Assembly (NCBI RefSeq): GCF_029961765.1
Contig: NZ_CP124681.1
Span: forward strand, 2,542,001-2,606,000
Length of the DNA stretch: 64,000 bases
DNA from: Nocardioides sp. QY071
GTDB lineage: Bacteria; Actinomycetota; Actinomycetes; Propionibacteriales; Nocardioidaceae
Reading direction: 5' to 3'
Positions 15,531 through 23,805 of this stretch are shown here, one piece after another (position 1 is the first letter of the stretch; each line of letters begins with the position of its first letter). The notes under the pieces are model-generated. The model was not told the DNA's origin, searched no databases, and saw only the letters and a program-made list of their open reading frames with translations. The position numbers were made by a program, and so were the translations under genes.

Positions 15531-18500
15531 GACGGCGGGCGCGCACCGAACGGCAGCGCCGAGGGCAGGGGATGGGGGCGGACCAGGCGGCATGCCTGGT
15601 CGGTCGAGGTGACCAGGTCGGTCCCGGTGTCGATCGGGTGGCTGGTCGGCCAGTGGTCGGCGTCGACCCGCATCCGGGCCGCGACCTCCTGGTCGGCGTC
15701 GGAGATCGAGTCGCGGGTGACGAACCTGCGCCGGGCGGTCGCCTCGTCGATCTCGCAGCGCAGCTCGACCAGGTCGGCCGTGGCCCGCGCGGCCAGCTCG
15801 GCGGCTCGTGCGCGGTCGTCCGCGTGGCTCCAGGTTCCGTCGAGCACGACGGACTCGCCGCGGGCGAGGAGGCGCTGGGCCCGGTCGAGCAGGGCGGCGT
15901 ACGTCGCCCGTGTGTGCTCAGGCGTGTAGATCCCCGCGCCGTAGGGCGCCGGCGCGTGGCTGGTCGGGTCGATCCCGGCGATCTCCTTGCGGACGCGGTC
16001 CGTCGAGAGCACGACCATGCCGAGCCGGTCGGCGACGGACCCGGCCAGGGTCGACTTCCCGGACGCCGGGGGACCGCCGAGGAGGACGAGCTTCACCGCG
16101 CCGGCACGCAGGTGGGTCAGCGAGGTGGCGAGGTAGGACGTGACGTCGGCCTCGTGCTGGGCCCCGTGCAGCGCGCCGACCTCGGCCCGGACGAAGGCGC
16201 GGTAGGCGATGAAGTGGTGCACCAGTGACGGTGGTGCGGGATCGTCGAGGGCCGCTGCCCACGTGTCCACGAGCAGGCGGGCGGAGTCGGGTGCGCCGAG
16301 CTGGTCCAGCCCCATCGCGAGGAAGGCGATGTCGTCGAGCCGGTCGACGTAGCGCAGGCGGTCGTCGAACTCGAGACAGTCGAGGAGGCGCGGGCCGTCG
16401 TCGAGGCAGAAGACGTCGTCTGCCGTCAGGTCCCCGTGGCCGTCGACGACCGCTCCTCGCCGCAAGCGGTCGGCGAAGAGGTCCTCGCGGCCCGCGAGGA
16501 AGCGGCTGACCAGGAGCGACACCTCTGCCAGCGCCGTCGACCGGAGGCCGGGGTGTCCGGTGGCACGGGCCCGGGCGATGTTGGCCTCCCACCGCGATCG
16601 CAGGGCCTGGCGGGTCCCTTCGCGGGCGATCTCGGGGCCGGTCCGGGCCCGGGTGTGGAAGGCCGCGACCTGGTGGGCGATCGCCCGCACCTCGTCGCTC
16701 ACGTCCTGGCCGCTGCGCACCAGGTGGCTGAGCCGGCGCTCCTCCGGCAGCCGGCGCATGACCACGGCCGGCTCGGCGTCCTGGCCGGGCGCGGAGAGAG
16801 CACCCACGCCGAGGTACACATCGGGGGCCAGGCGGCGGTTCAGCTCGACCTCGCGCTCGCAGACCCGTTGCCTCGTCGCCCGGTCGCTGAAGTCGAGGAA
16901 GCCGAGTCGCACGGGCTTCTTGACCTTGTACGCGAGCTCGCCGAGGAGGATCACGGTGCCGGAATGGGTCTCCTGCGCGGCGCACCACGGCTCGCGGAGC
17001 TCGCTCGGACCCGTGGGCCGGGCTGTGTCCGCGGCGATGGCTGCCTCCGCGTCGTGGACGATCTGGAGCATCGGCACCAGGCTGTCGGGACTGAGGCTGA
17101 TCGAGTCGATCCCGGCGCGCACCAGACGCTGCGCGAGATCGGGATGGTCGGATGGCGCCTGGCCGCAGATGCCGGAGTGGATGCCGTTGCGGCGACAGCC
17201 GTCGATGGCGAGCTCGATCATCCGCAGCACGCCGGGATCCCGCTCGTCGTAGTCGAAGGCGACGACGTCGCTGTCCCGGTCGACCCCGAGCGTGAGCTGG
17301 GTCAGGTCGTTGGAGCCGATCGACAGACCGTCGAAGCGACGGGCGAAGTCGTCGACCAGCACGACGTTGTTGGGGATCTCGCACATCGCGTAGACCTCGA
17401 GGCCGTTGCGTCCCCGCGCGAGCCCGAGCTCGGACATCCGGGTGAGGACGAGGTCCGCCTCGGGGAGGCGTCGTACGAACGGGAGCATCAGGACGACGTT
17501 CGTCAGGCCCATCTCGTCACGGACCCTGCGCATCGCCTCGCACTCGAGCGCGAAGCCCTCGGCGTAGGAGGGATGGGCGTAGCGGGAGGCCCCGCGGAAC
17601 CCGAGCATGGGGTTCTCCTCGCGGGGTTCGAAGTCCGCACCGCCGAGCAGGTCGGCGTACTCGTTGGTCTTGAAGTCGGAGAGGCGGACGACGACCGGGC
17701 GGGGGTGGAACGCGGCGGCGATCATGCCCACCCCTTCGGCGAGCCGCCGGACGACGTACGACGCTCCGTCCGGTCCCACCAGCGCCTCCACCCGAGCCCG
17801 CTCGGCCGGGTCGGTCACGCGTTCGGGGTGCAGCGCGGCGAGCGGGTGCACGCGCACCGACGCGCTGAAGATGAACTCGGTCCGGGCCAGGCCGACGCCG
17901 TCGGACGGCAGCAGCGAGGTGGCGAGGGCGAGCGAGGGGTTGCCCAGGTTGACCATCAGCCGGGTGCGGGGGCGCGGCAGCTCGTCGAGCCGCACCTGCT
18001 CGACGCTGATCTCGGCGCGGCCCTGGTGCACGTGTCCGGTCTCGCCTGTTGCGCAGGAGACGGTGACGTCGTCCCCGTCGTGCAGCAGCGTGGTCGCCTC
18101 GCCGCACCCGACCACGGCCGGCAGGCCCAGCTCGCGGGCGATGATGGCAGCGTGGCAGGTCCGTCCGCCTCGGTCGGTGACCACGGCGGCGGCTGTCTTC
18201 ATCACCGGCTCCCAGTCCGGGGTGGTCGTGGCGGCGACCAGCACCTCGCCCGGCCGGAAGGCTGCCAGGTCCGCGGTGGAGCGGACGACCCGGACCCGCC
18301 CCGTCGCGGCCCGGCTCCCGACCGCCCTGCCGGTGACGAGGACGGGACCGGGGGAGAGCACGGCGAAGCGCTCCAGGACGCTGGTGTCGCGGGTGGCCGT
18401 GCCCGTGGCCGGGCGAGCCTGGACGACGTACAGGTGCTCGTCCGCCTCGTCCCTGGCCCACTCGACGTCCATCGGGCGACCGACGTGCCGCTCGATCGCC

Positions 18501-19438
18501 AGTGCGGCGCCGGCGAGGTCCAGGACGTCGTCGTCGGCCAGGCTGAACCGCCGGCGGTCGGGCTCCGGGGTGGGCTCGTCGACCAGGCCGGTGGGGCCGA
18601 TCACGGTGCGTACCTCCTTGCCGCCGAGGCGGCGGTGCAGCACCGACCGGAATCCGGCCTCGTAGGTGGTCTTGTGCACGTGGAACTCGTCGGGGTCGAC
18701 CCTTCCCTGGACGATGGTCTCGCCCACTCCCCAGGAGGAGGTGACCAGCACGACTCCGCGGTGGCCGGACTCGGGATCGAGCGTGAAGGCGACGCCCGAG
18801 GACGCGGAGCGCACCATGGTCATGACTCCCACCGAGAGCGCGACGTCGAGCTGGCCGAAGCCGTGCCGGGCGCGGTAGTGCACGCCGCGCGCGGTGAACG
18901 CGCTGGCGAAGCAGCGCCGCACCGCGTCGAGAAGATCGTCGAGGCCGCTCACCTGGAGGTACGAGTCGTGCTGGCCCGCGAAGCTCGCCTCGGGCAGGTC
19001 CTCCGCGGTCGCGCTGCTCCGGACCGCGACCGCGACTCCGGGGCCGTGGACCTGCTCCAGGGCGCGGTAGGAGCGGCGCACCTGCGCAGCGAGGTCGCCG
19101 GGAAGGCCGGCGCCCTCGACGAGGCCGCGCGCCCGGTCCGCGCGGCGCGCGAGGTCGTCGGGAGCGTCGAGGTCGAGATCCGTGAAGACCTCGGCCAAGG
19201 GCCGCCACAGGCCGGCCGCGGTGAGGGTGTGACGGTAGGCGTCGGCCGTGACGGCGAATCCGTCCGGGACCCGCACCGTGGTGTCGACCAGGATCCGGTG
19301 CAGCTCGCCGATGCCGGCGTTCTTGCCACCGACCTGCGCGATGTCGGCCAGGCCGATGTCGGTGAAGGAACGGACGAACGCGCGGTCCGTGGACGTCGTG
19401 AGGGGCTGGGAGGGGGCGGGGGTGGTCATCGTCGTCAC
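15527..19438 (-). CDS. Fusion: phosphoenolpyruvate synthase + aminoglycoside-phosphotransferase-like + P-loop kinase
   Basis: 1303 residues in one open frame. Residues about 10-800 are a complete PEP synthase (pyruvate + ATP to PEP + AMP + Pi): ATP-binding part with VGGKNAGIGEL and AVRSSATAEDLPEASFAGQ, phosphohistidine loop GGRTCHAAIIAREL (His429), and PEP-binding barrel with RLSDFKTNEYADLLGG, SIGSNDLTQLTLG and HSGICGQAPSD. From about residue 820 (ETHSGTVILLGELAYKVKKP) it continues as an Rv2004c-type protein: a phosphotransferase-like domain with DGHGDLTADDVF (His-Asp present, usual Asn is Asp) and a P-loop kinase with GGPPASGKSTLA (Lys1128). In M. tuberculosis Rv2004c is a separate DosR-regulon protein of about 500 residues. 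GTG at 19438 overlaps the upstream stop; ATG 19429 is an alternative. Confidence 0.88.
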   Translation of the reverse strand: MTTMTTPAPSQPLTTSTDRAFVRSFTDIGLADIAQVGGKNAGIGELHRILVDTTVRVPDGFAVTADAYRHTLTAAGLWRPLAEVFTDLDLDAPDDLARRADRARGLVEGAGLPGDLAAQVRRSYRALEQVHGPGVAVAVRSSATAEDLPEASFAGQHDSYLQVSGLDDLLDAVRRCFASAFTARGVHYRARHGFGQLDVALSVGVMTMVRSASSGVAFTLDPESGHRGVVLVTSSWGVGETIVQGRVDPDEFHVHKTTYEAGFRSVLHRRLGGKEVRTVIGPTGLVDEPTPEPDRRRFSLADDDVLDLAGAALAIERHVGRPMDVEWARDEADEHLYVVQARPATGTATRDTSVLERFAVLSPGPVLVTGRAVGSRAATGRVRVVRSTADLAAFRPGEVLVAATTTPDWEPVMKTAAAVVTDRGGRTCHAAIIARELGLPAVVGCGEATTLLHDGDDVTVSCATGETGHVHQGRAEISVEQVRLDELPRPRTRLMVNLGNPSLALATSLLPSDGVGLARTEFIFSASVRVHPLAALHPERVTDPAERARVEALVGPDGASYVVRRLAEGVGMIAAAFHPRPVVVRLSDFKTNEYADLLGGADFEPREENPMLGFRGASRYAHPSYAEGFALECEAMRRVRDEMGLTNVVLMLPFVRRLPEADLVLTRMSELGLARGRNGLEVYAMCEIPNNVVLVDDFARRFDGLSIGSNDLTQLTLGVDRDSDVVAFDYDERDPGVLRMIELAIDGCRRNGIHSGICGQAPSDHPDLAQRLVRAGIDSISLSPDSLVPMLQIVHDAEAAIAADTARPTGPSELREPWCAAQETHSGTVILLGELAYKVKKPVRLGFLDFSDRATRQRVCEREVELNRRLAPDVYLGVGALSAPGQDAEPAVVMRRLPEERRLSHLVRSGQDVSDEVRAIAHQVAAFHTRARTGPEIAREGTRQALRSRWEANIARARATGHPGLRSTALAEVSLLVSRFLAGREDLFADRLRRGAVVDGHGDLTADDVFCLDDGPRLLDCLEFDDRLRYVDRLDDIAFLAMGLDQLGAPDSARLLVDTWAAALDDPAPPSLVHHFIAYRAFVRAEVGALHGAQHEADVTSYLATSLTHLRAGAVKLVLLGGPPASGKSTLAGSVADRLGMVVLSTDRVRKEIAGIDPTSHAPAPYGAGIYTPEHTRATYAALLDRAQRLLARGESVVLDGTWSHADDRARAAELAARATADLVELRCEIDEATARRRFVTRDSISDADQEVAARMRVDADHWPTSHPIDTGTDLVTSTDQACRLVRPHPLPSALPFGARPPS

Positions 19439-20013
19439 CGCCGCCCGGCGGTGTCGATCTGGGCCCACTCCGTCTCCCAGGCACGCAGGCGCCGGCGGTC
19501 GAGCAGCCGGCGCAGCACGGCGAGGAGCACCAGGCTCAGGGCGACCGCGCCGAGAACCAGGCCGGCTCCGGTCAGGACCGCGAGCGCCAGCACGTCGCGA
19601 CCGGACAGGGGCGGGGCGGTGACGACGCCGTCCGGCGTGCTCCAGACCGTCATCCGATCACCGCCCCGGGTGCCGGGCGGTGCGAGGACCGTCGCCCTCC
19701 TGGTCTCGCCCGACGTACCGGTCCACGCGACGCGGGCCGTCGTCACGAGCACGGACCGTGCCGCGCTCACGTGGGGCTCGTCCACGACGACGGCCGTGTG
19801 GCGCTGTCGCGTCGCCACCTCGTGCGCGGCGGCGGCCGACAGGTGGTGGTGGGCCAGGACACCGGCCTCGACCGCGACGGGAACCGCGACCGCGCAGAGC
19901 AGCAGGGCGGCGATGCGGGCGCGGGTCTCGAGACGGTCGCTGCGCCGGCGCAGGGGGTTGCGCTCGATCCCGAGCCTGCGTGCCAGTCCTTGCGCCGTCC
20001 TTCGCTCGTGCAT
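19435..20013 (-). CDS. Rv1733c-like two-helix membrane protein
   Basis: 192 residues. A basic N-terminus, a first membrane helix (residues about 38-58), an outer loop of about 85 residues containing RVAWTGTSGETRRATVLAPP and DRMTVWSTPDGVVTAPP, and a second helix (residues about 140-165) followed by a basic tail. This layout and the loop pattern resemble Rv1733c, a DosR-regulon membrane antigen of unknown function. The start at 20013 follows GGAGAGGTG at a workable distance. It heads an operon with the PEP synthase fusion and a USP, and lies downstream of DevR-like boxes in the divergent region shared with Hsp20. Confidence 0.8.
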   Translation of the reverse strand: MHERRTAQGLARRLGIERNPLRRRSDRLETRARIAALLLCAVAVPVAVEAGVLAHHHLSAAAAHEVATRQRHTAVVVDEPHVSAARSVLVTTARVAWTGTSGETRRATVLAPPGTRGGDRMTVWSTPDGVVTAPPLSGRDVLALAVLTGAGLVLGAVALSLVLLAVLRRLLDRRRLRAWETEWAQIDTAGRR

Positions 20014-20108
20014 CGCCCTCGCACCTCTCCTTCGTCTCGCTGTCGACTGCCTCCTCGATCCCACTCCTGTGGGCGTCAGCCCGGCAGGGGCGAGGGACGG
20101 GATCCGAC

Positions 20109-20203
20109 GGGACCAAGGTCACGAGGGACGGCAGGCAGCCGGCCTTTCGACGTCGTCCGCACAGCTCGGGCCGTTCGTCCGCGCTGACGGGGACCAATGG
20201 CCG
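20109..20203. promoter_or_regulatory. Three DevR-like boxes between divergent genes
   Basis: GGGACCAAGGTCAC (20109-20122) is nearer the Rv1733c-like gene (minus). GGGCCGTTCGTCCG (20168-20181) and GGGACCAATGGCCG (20190-20203) start exactly 22 bp apart and lie 85-120 bp before the Hsp20 start. The 275-bp gap has no other recognisable feature. Confidence 0.6.
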
Positions 20204-20287
20204 CTCTGCGGCGCCGTGCCGCGTCACACGATGGAGGCACGCCCCGCCTCCCGAGTGCGGGGGATCCCGAGAAAGGACATGGAGACC

Positions 20288-20728
20288 ATGACGCAACTGG
20301 TTCGCAGGGGTGGCTTCACCCCGCTCACCGACGTGTTCGACTGGCTGGAGACGACAGGACCGTTCCGGGCGGTCCTGAACGACGGCTACATCCCCGTGGA
20401 GGAGTACGTCGACGACGGGCACTACGTCGTGCGTGCCGACCTGCCCGGGATCGACCCCGACAAGGACGTCGAGGTGAGCATCGCGGACGACGCTCTGACG
20501 ATCCACGGGGAGCGACGCGGAGAGGAGCACGACAAGTACCGCTCCGAGATGCACTACGGCTCGTTCACGCGCCGCCTGCGGCTGCCGCACGGCTGCCGCG
20601 CGGAGGACGTCACGGCGACCTACGACGCCGGTGTGCTGACCGTGTCGATGCCCGTGGCCGAGCCCGAGGCGGCGCCGGTCCAGGTCCCGATCGCCCATGG
20701 GACCCAGGACGCGGCGGGCGCATCCTGA
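20288..20728 (+). CDS. Hsp20/alpha-crystallin small heat-shock protein
   Basis: 146 residues. Alpha-crystallin domain from about residue 36 (PVEEYVDDGHYVVRADLPGI) through IHGERRGEE, YGSFTRRLRLPHGC and the closing YDAGVLTVSMPV. It is an ATP-independent holdase that prevents aggregation, like HspX/Acr (Rv2031c), the hallmark DosR target. The C-terminal IXI-like segment is VQVPIA. An upstream in-frame ATG at 20279 would add three residues; I prefer 20288 for distance from GAAAGG. It stands alone between paired DevR-like boxes and a strong bidirectional terminator. Confidence 0.92.
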   Translation: MTQLVRRGGFTPLTDVFDWLETTGPFRAVLNDGYIPVEEYVDDGHYVVRADLPGIDPDKDVEVSIADDALTIHGERRGEEHDKYRSEMHYGSFTRRLRLPHGCRAEDVTATYDAGVLTVSMPVAEPEAAPVQVPIAHGTQDAAGAS

Positions 20729-20738
20729 CGTGGAGACC

Positions 20739-20780
20739 GACAGCGGCTCCCTCCTGCCCGGGCAGGAGGGAGCCGCTGTC
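20739..20780. terminator. Perfect 42-nt palindrome between convergent genes
   Basis: A GC-rich perfect inverted repeat of two 21-nt arms with no spacer (arms read GACAGCGGCTCCCTCCTGCC plus one C, and the complement). It sits 11 bp after the Hsp20 stop and 14 bp after the stop of the DevR-like gene on the other strand. No clear U-tract, which is common in actinobacteria. Best read as a bidirectional terminator. Confidence 0.85.
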
Positions 20781-20793
20781 GCGTGTCGCAGGG

Positions 20794-21693
20794 TCAGCGG
20801 CGCAGGCGTGTGGCCAGGACCGCCGCCTGCGTGCGGCGCTCGAGGCCGAGCTTGGCCAGGAGTGTCGAGACGTAGTTCTTGACGGTCTTCTCGGCCAGGC
20901 ACAGTCGTTCGCCGATCTGCCGGTTGGTCAGTCCGTCCGCGATCAGGTCGAGGATCTCCTGTTCACGGTCGGTGATGCCGACCAGCGTGTCGCTCTCGGG
21001 CTCGGGGCTGCGCAGCCGGTCGAGGACGCGGGCGGTCAGAGCGGGGTCGATGAGTGAGCGGCCGCCGGCGACGACGCGTACGGCGTCGACGAGGTCCTCG
21101 CTCGACGCCTGCTTGAGGACGTAGCCGGCCGCGCCGGCGAGGATGGCGGTGAAGAGGGCGTCATCGTCGTCGTAGGACGTCAGGATCAGTGCCTGGATGG
21201 TGGGATCGACGGAGCGGACGTCGCGGCAGACCTCCATGCCGGTGCCGTCGGGGAGTCGCCCGTCGAGGACGGCGACGTGCGGTCGTAGTGCCGGGATGAT
21301 CGCCCGGGCCCGGACGGCACTTCCGCTCTCGCCGACCACCTCGAACTCCCCGGTGCCCTCCAGCAGGTCGCGCAGGCCCCGCCGGACGACCTCGTGATCG
21401 TCGAGCAGGAACACCCGCAGCCGTGCAGGGCCGTCGTCGAGCCGCCTGACCTCGGGATCGGGCACCACCGACAGCCTCGCGGGCTGTGCGCGGAAGCTGG
21501 CGCACACCGCGTCGACGGCCCCCTCCCAGGGACTCGCCGCCGCCTCGAGGCGGGCTTGCAGCGCCTCGATCCGTTCGCGACGCTCACGCAGGACCAGCCC
21601 GCCTCCGAGGGGGTCGGAGGTCGTGGCGGTGTCGAGGATGTTGCACAGGTCGGCCACATCCGCGTCGCATGAGGCTGGCGAGGGTTCGGACAT
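20794..21693 (-). CDS. DevR/DosR-like NarL-family response regulator
   Basis: 299 residues from ATG 21693. Residues 1-90 are an extra N-terminal helical region (RERRERIEALQARLEAAAS) absent from M. tuberculosis DevR. Receiver domain about 92-210: RVFLLDDHEVVRRGL, acceptor Asp144 in HVAVLDGRLPDGTG, and ILTSYDDD. LuxR-type HTH about 235-299, with CLAEKTVKNYVSTLLAKLGL and ERRTQAAVLATRL, almost identical to the DevR recognition region. It is therefore expected to bind GGGAC...GTCCC-type boxes, which are abundant here. One such box lies upstream (21906-21919), suggesting autoregulation. The coding signal continues upstream in another frame (see next entry), so the true N-terminus is uncertain. No partner kinase is adjacent. 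Confidence 0.9.
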   Translation of the reverse strand: MSEPSPASCDADVADLCNILDTATTSDPLGGGLVLRERRERIEALQARLEAAASPWEGAVDAVCASFRAQPARLSVVPDPEVRRLDDGPARLRVFLLDDHEVVRRGLRDLLEGTGEFEVVGESGSAVRARAIIPALRPHVAVLDGRLPDGTGMEVCRDVRSVDPTIQALILTSYDDDDALFTAILAGAAGYVLKQASSEDLVDAVRVVAGGRSLIDPALTARVLDRLRSPEPESDTLVGITDREQEILDLIADGLTNRQIGERLCLAEKTVKNYVSTLLAKLGLERRTQAAVLATRLRR

Positions 21694-21869
21694 CGTGGTG
21701 CCCACCGGGTCCGTGAGCGCGCGACGGCGCGGCGCAGCGGAGCAGCGAGGTGGGACGGCAGGTCGTCGAGGACCGCGTCGACCTCCCGGAGCCGCGCCGC
21801 GCGCTCGACGGGGCCGCTGGTGAGGAGGGCGAGCGCACACCTCCACGCGCCGATCTCAGGAGCCTGCAT
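21694..21869 (-). other. Coding-like stretch in a shifted frame, probable 5' part of the DevR-like gene
   Basis: From ATG 21869 a frame reads MQAPEIGAWRCALALL then SGPVERAARLREVDAVLDDL and so on for about 55 residues, with codon third positions rich in G/C. Near 21700-21730 the third-position bias leaves this frame and moves to that of the DevR-like gene. The first frame then runs on to 21186 only as a shadow. This suggests a single longer regulator split by a one-frame shift, either a sequencing error, a real mutation, or ribosomal frameshifting. Alternatively it is a short upstream peptide. Confidence 0.5.
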
Positions 21870-21905
21870 GAGGCTCAGCATCCCTCGGCGGGATCCGCAC
21901 GGGCA

Positions 21906-21919
21906 GGGTCAAAGGTCCC
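21906..21919. promoter_or_regulatory. DevR-like box upstream of the regulator gene
   Basis: GGGTCAAAGGTCCC, 37 bp upstream of ATG 21869 and inside the 80-bp gap after the ABC permease gene. A weak second copy, GCACGTCACGTCCC, starts 22 bp further (21928-21941). Supports autoregulation of the DevR-like gene. Confidence 0.55.
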
Positions 21920-21949
21920 GGGGCGCGGCACGTCACGTCCCGAGCCTGC

Positions 21950-22744
21950 TCAGCGATGCGCGCCGATGTCGCGCCGCGCCCACACAGGCAGGGCGAGCGC
22001 GACCAGACCGGCCGACACCAGCAGCAGGGTGAGGAACGAGACCGGGAAGTCGGTGGCGAGCGGACCCGCGTGCAGGGCCTGGTGGAACGGGGAGATGCCC
22101 CGGACGTCCGAGAGCCGGTCGACGAAGAGACCGCCCACGTAGAGGACGTAGGCCGCGAGCGCGGCCGCGGTCGCCACGCCGATGGCCGGACCGCGCCGGC
22201 CCAGGACGGCGCCGGCCGTCAGCGCCAGGACGCCGTGGACCAGCCCCAGCAGGGTGCACGCACTCGCGCCCGCCGCGGCCGAGCGGACCGGGATCCCGAG
22301 GTCGAAGAGCGCGCTGCCGGCCAGGGTGCCGCCGAGTGTCGCGACGCCCAGCACCGTGATCGCCACGGTCAGCGCGAGGGCCTCACCGAGGAGCAGTCGA
22401 GTGGTGGACAGGGGTGTCACCAGCAGCAGGTCGAGCGTTCCGGCCTCCTCCTCCCCGGCGAGTGCTCGCGCTCCGCGCAGGATGCCGAAGATCACGAAGA
22501 GCAGGGGCAGCATCAAGGAGAACAGCTCGGCGTTGAGGAAGCCGGTGCCTGTCGACATCTGGTCGATCGAGAACATGTCCTTGAGCGCCTCGGGGAAGTC
22601 GGTCAGGTAGGAGTCGAGCGAGGACATCGACGAGATCGACGGCCACATCGCCGCCTCGAGAACGACGGAGAGGACGATGCCGCTAGCCCAGGCGGGCAGG
22701 GTGCGGCGCTGATCCCACAGTGCCTTGCGGCAGATCGTGAGCAC
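21950..22744 (-). CDS. ABC-2 type exporter permease
   Basis: 264 residues with six hydrophobic segments; after the second comes the motif RGARALAGEEEAGTLDLLL typical of ABC-2 exporter permeases (the GEE..GTL signature). The GTG start at 22744 is preceded by AGGAGG six bases upstream, which decides the start. It lies inside the 3' end of the ATPase gene (62-nt overlap). Together with the ATPase it should form an exporter; the substrate is unknown. Confidence 0.88.
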   Translation of the reverse strand: MLTICRKALWDQRRTLPAWASGIVLSVVLEAAMWPSISSMSSLDSYLTDFPEALKDMFSIDQMSTGTGFLNAELFSLMLPLLFVIFGILRGARALAGEEEAGTLDLLLVTPLSTTRLLLGEALALTVAITVLGVATLGGTLAGSALFDLGIPVRSAAAGASACTLLGLVHGVLALTAGAVLGRRGPAIGVATAAALAAYVLYVGGLFVDRLSDVRGISPFHQALHAGPLATDFPVSFLTLLLVSAGLVALALPVWARRDIGAHR

Positions 22745-23645
22745 GGGGGGCCTCCTGGGTGTAGTAGCCGAGGAAGACATCGGCCAGCTCGGTGTCGTGG
22801 ATCTGTACGTCGCGCAGGTCGTAGGGGAGGACCGCCCGCAGCAGCTCGGCTGCCTCGCCGGTCAGATCGAGCCGGGCCGTCAGGCCGAGGACCTCCAGGT
22901 TGTGCACGCCGGCGACCTGGCGGATCGCGGCTGCGGGGACATCGTCCCCGAACCGGAGCTCGACGCGACGGGAGAGGCCGCAGCGCAGGTCGGCCATCGA
23001 GCGCAGGTCGAGCAGCGAGCCCTCGCGCAGGATGGCCACGTCGTCAGCGACCTCGGCGACCTCCGAGAGCACGTGCGAGCTCAGCAGCACGGTCTGGCCG
23101 CGGTCCCTCGCCTCGTGGAGCATCAGGTGGAACTCTCGCTGCATGAGGGGGTCGAGGCCGCTGGTGGGCTCGTCGAGCAGGAGGAGCGGGGCCTGGTTCA
23201 TGAACGCCTGGATGATGCCGATCTTCTGTCGGTTCCCCCGCGACAGCGTCCCGATCCGGCGCTCGAGGTCGACCTCGAGTCGCTCGGCCAGGTGCGCGAC
23301 GAAGGAGTCGTCCACGCCGCCACGAAGCTGCGCGAGGAGTCGCAGGAAGCGGCGACCCGACTGGTCGGCGTACCCGGTGAAGTCGCCCGGCAGGTAGCCG
23401 ATCGATGCCTGCACGCGGTCGCGCGCGCTGGCCACGTCGTGCCCGAGGACCTCGACGCTCCCGGCCGTGGGGCGGTACAGGCCGGCGAGCAGCTTGATGG
23501 CGGTCGTCTTGCCGGCCCCGTTGGGGCCCAGGAACCCGCAGATCGTGCCCGGCGCGACGACCAGGTCCAGATGCGTGAGGGCCACGCTCTTGCCGAACCG
23601 CTTGCTCAGTCCGGTGGTCCGGACGGCAGGACTTCGCGCTCCCAT
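22683..23645 (-). CDS. ABC transporter ATP-binding protein
   Basis: 320 residues. Walker A GPNGAGKTTAIK, Q-loop region SIGYLPGDF, signature LSRGNRQKIGI, Walker B LLLLDEPTSGLDP and switch His in LLSSHVLSEV. The C-terminal 100 residues form the accessory domain common in ABC-2 exporters (CcmA/DrrA type). ATG 23645 has AAGGAG 9 bases upstream. It is co-transcribed with the overlapping permease gene. A DevR-like box at 23732 lies 87 bp upstream, shared with the divergent CHAD gene. Confidence 0.93.
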   Translation of the reverse strand: MGARSPAVRTTGLSKRFGKSVALTHLDLVVAPGTICGFLGPNGAGKTTAIKLLAGLYRPTAGSVEVLGHDVASARDRVQASIGYLPGDFTGYADQSGRRFLRLLAQLRGGVDDSFVAHLAERLEVDLERRIGTLSRGNRQKIGIIQAFMNQAPLLLLDEPTSGLDPLMQREFHLMLHEARDRGQTVLLSSHVLSEVAEVADDVAILREGSLLDLRSMADLRCGLSRRVELRFGDDVPAAAIRQVAGVHNLEVLGLTARLDLTGEAAELLRAVLPYDLRDVQIHDTELADVFLGYYTQEAPRAHDLPQGTVGSAPHPARLG

Positions 23646-23731
23646 GGCGTGGGTCTCCTTCCTCGCGCCGACAGTCGTCCATCGTGGCCACGCTGACAGG
23701 CACCGGTCAGAGGCGAACTGCCGCCCGCAGC

Positions 23732-23745
23732 AGGACCTTGGGCCC
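23732..23745. promoter_or_regulatory. DevR-like box in divergent promoter
   Basis: AGGACCTTGGGCCC lies between the ABC ATPase gene (minus, start 23645) and the CYTH-CHAD gene (plus, start 23806). It differs from GGGACCTTCGGCCC at two positions. Confidence 0.55.
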
Positions 23746-23805
23746 CTGTCGGCGGCCCGGCACCACGAGACGATCGAGCCGGAGAGCACTTCGGACGGAG
23801 GAAGC

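Noticed and set aside
16436..20287. Very long plus-strand open frame (over 1200 codons) opposite the PEP synthase fusion
   Set aside because: It is antisense to a well-supported gene, its composition is Arg/Gly/Asp/His shadow-like, and only its end (Hsp20, from 20288) is real. High GC removes stop codons from shadow frames.
21186..21690. Continuation of the shifted frame into the DevR-like gene as a separate overlapping gene
   Set aside because: Within this stretch third-position GC bias belongs to the DevR frame and the alternative product is Arg/Pro/Ser-rich, so it is a shadow.
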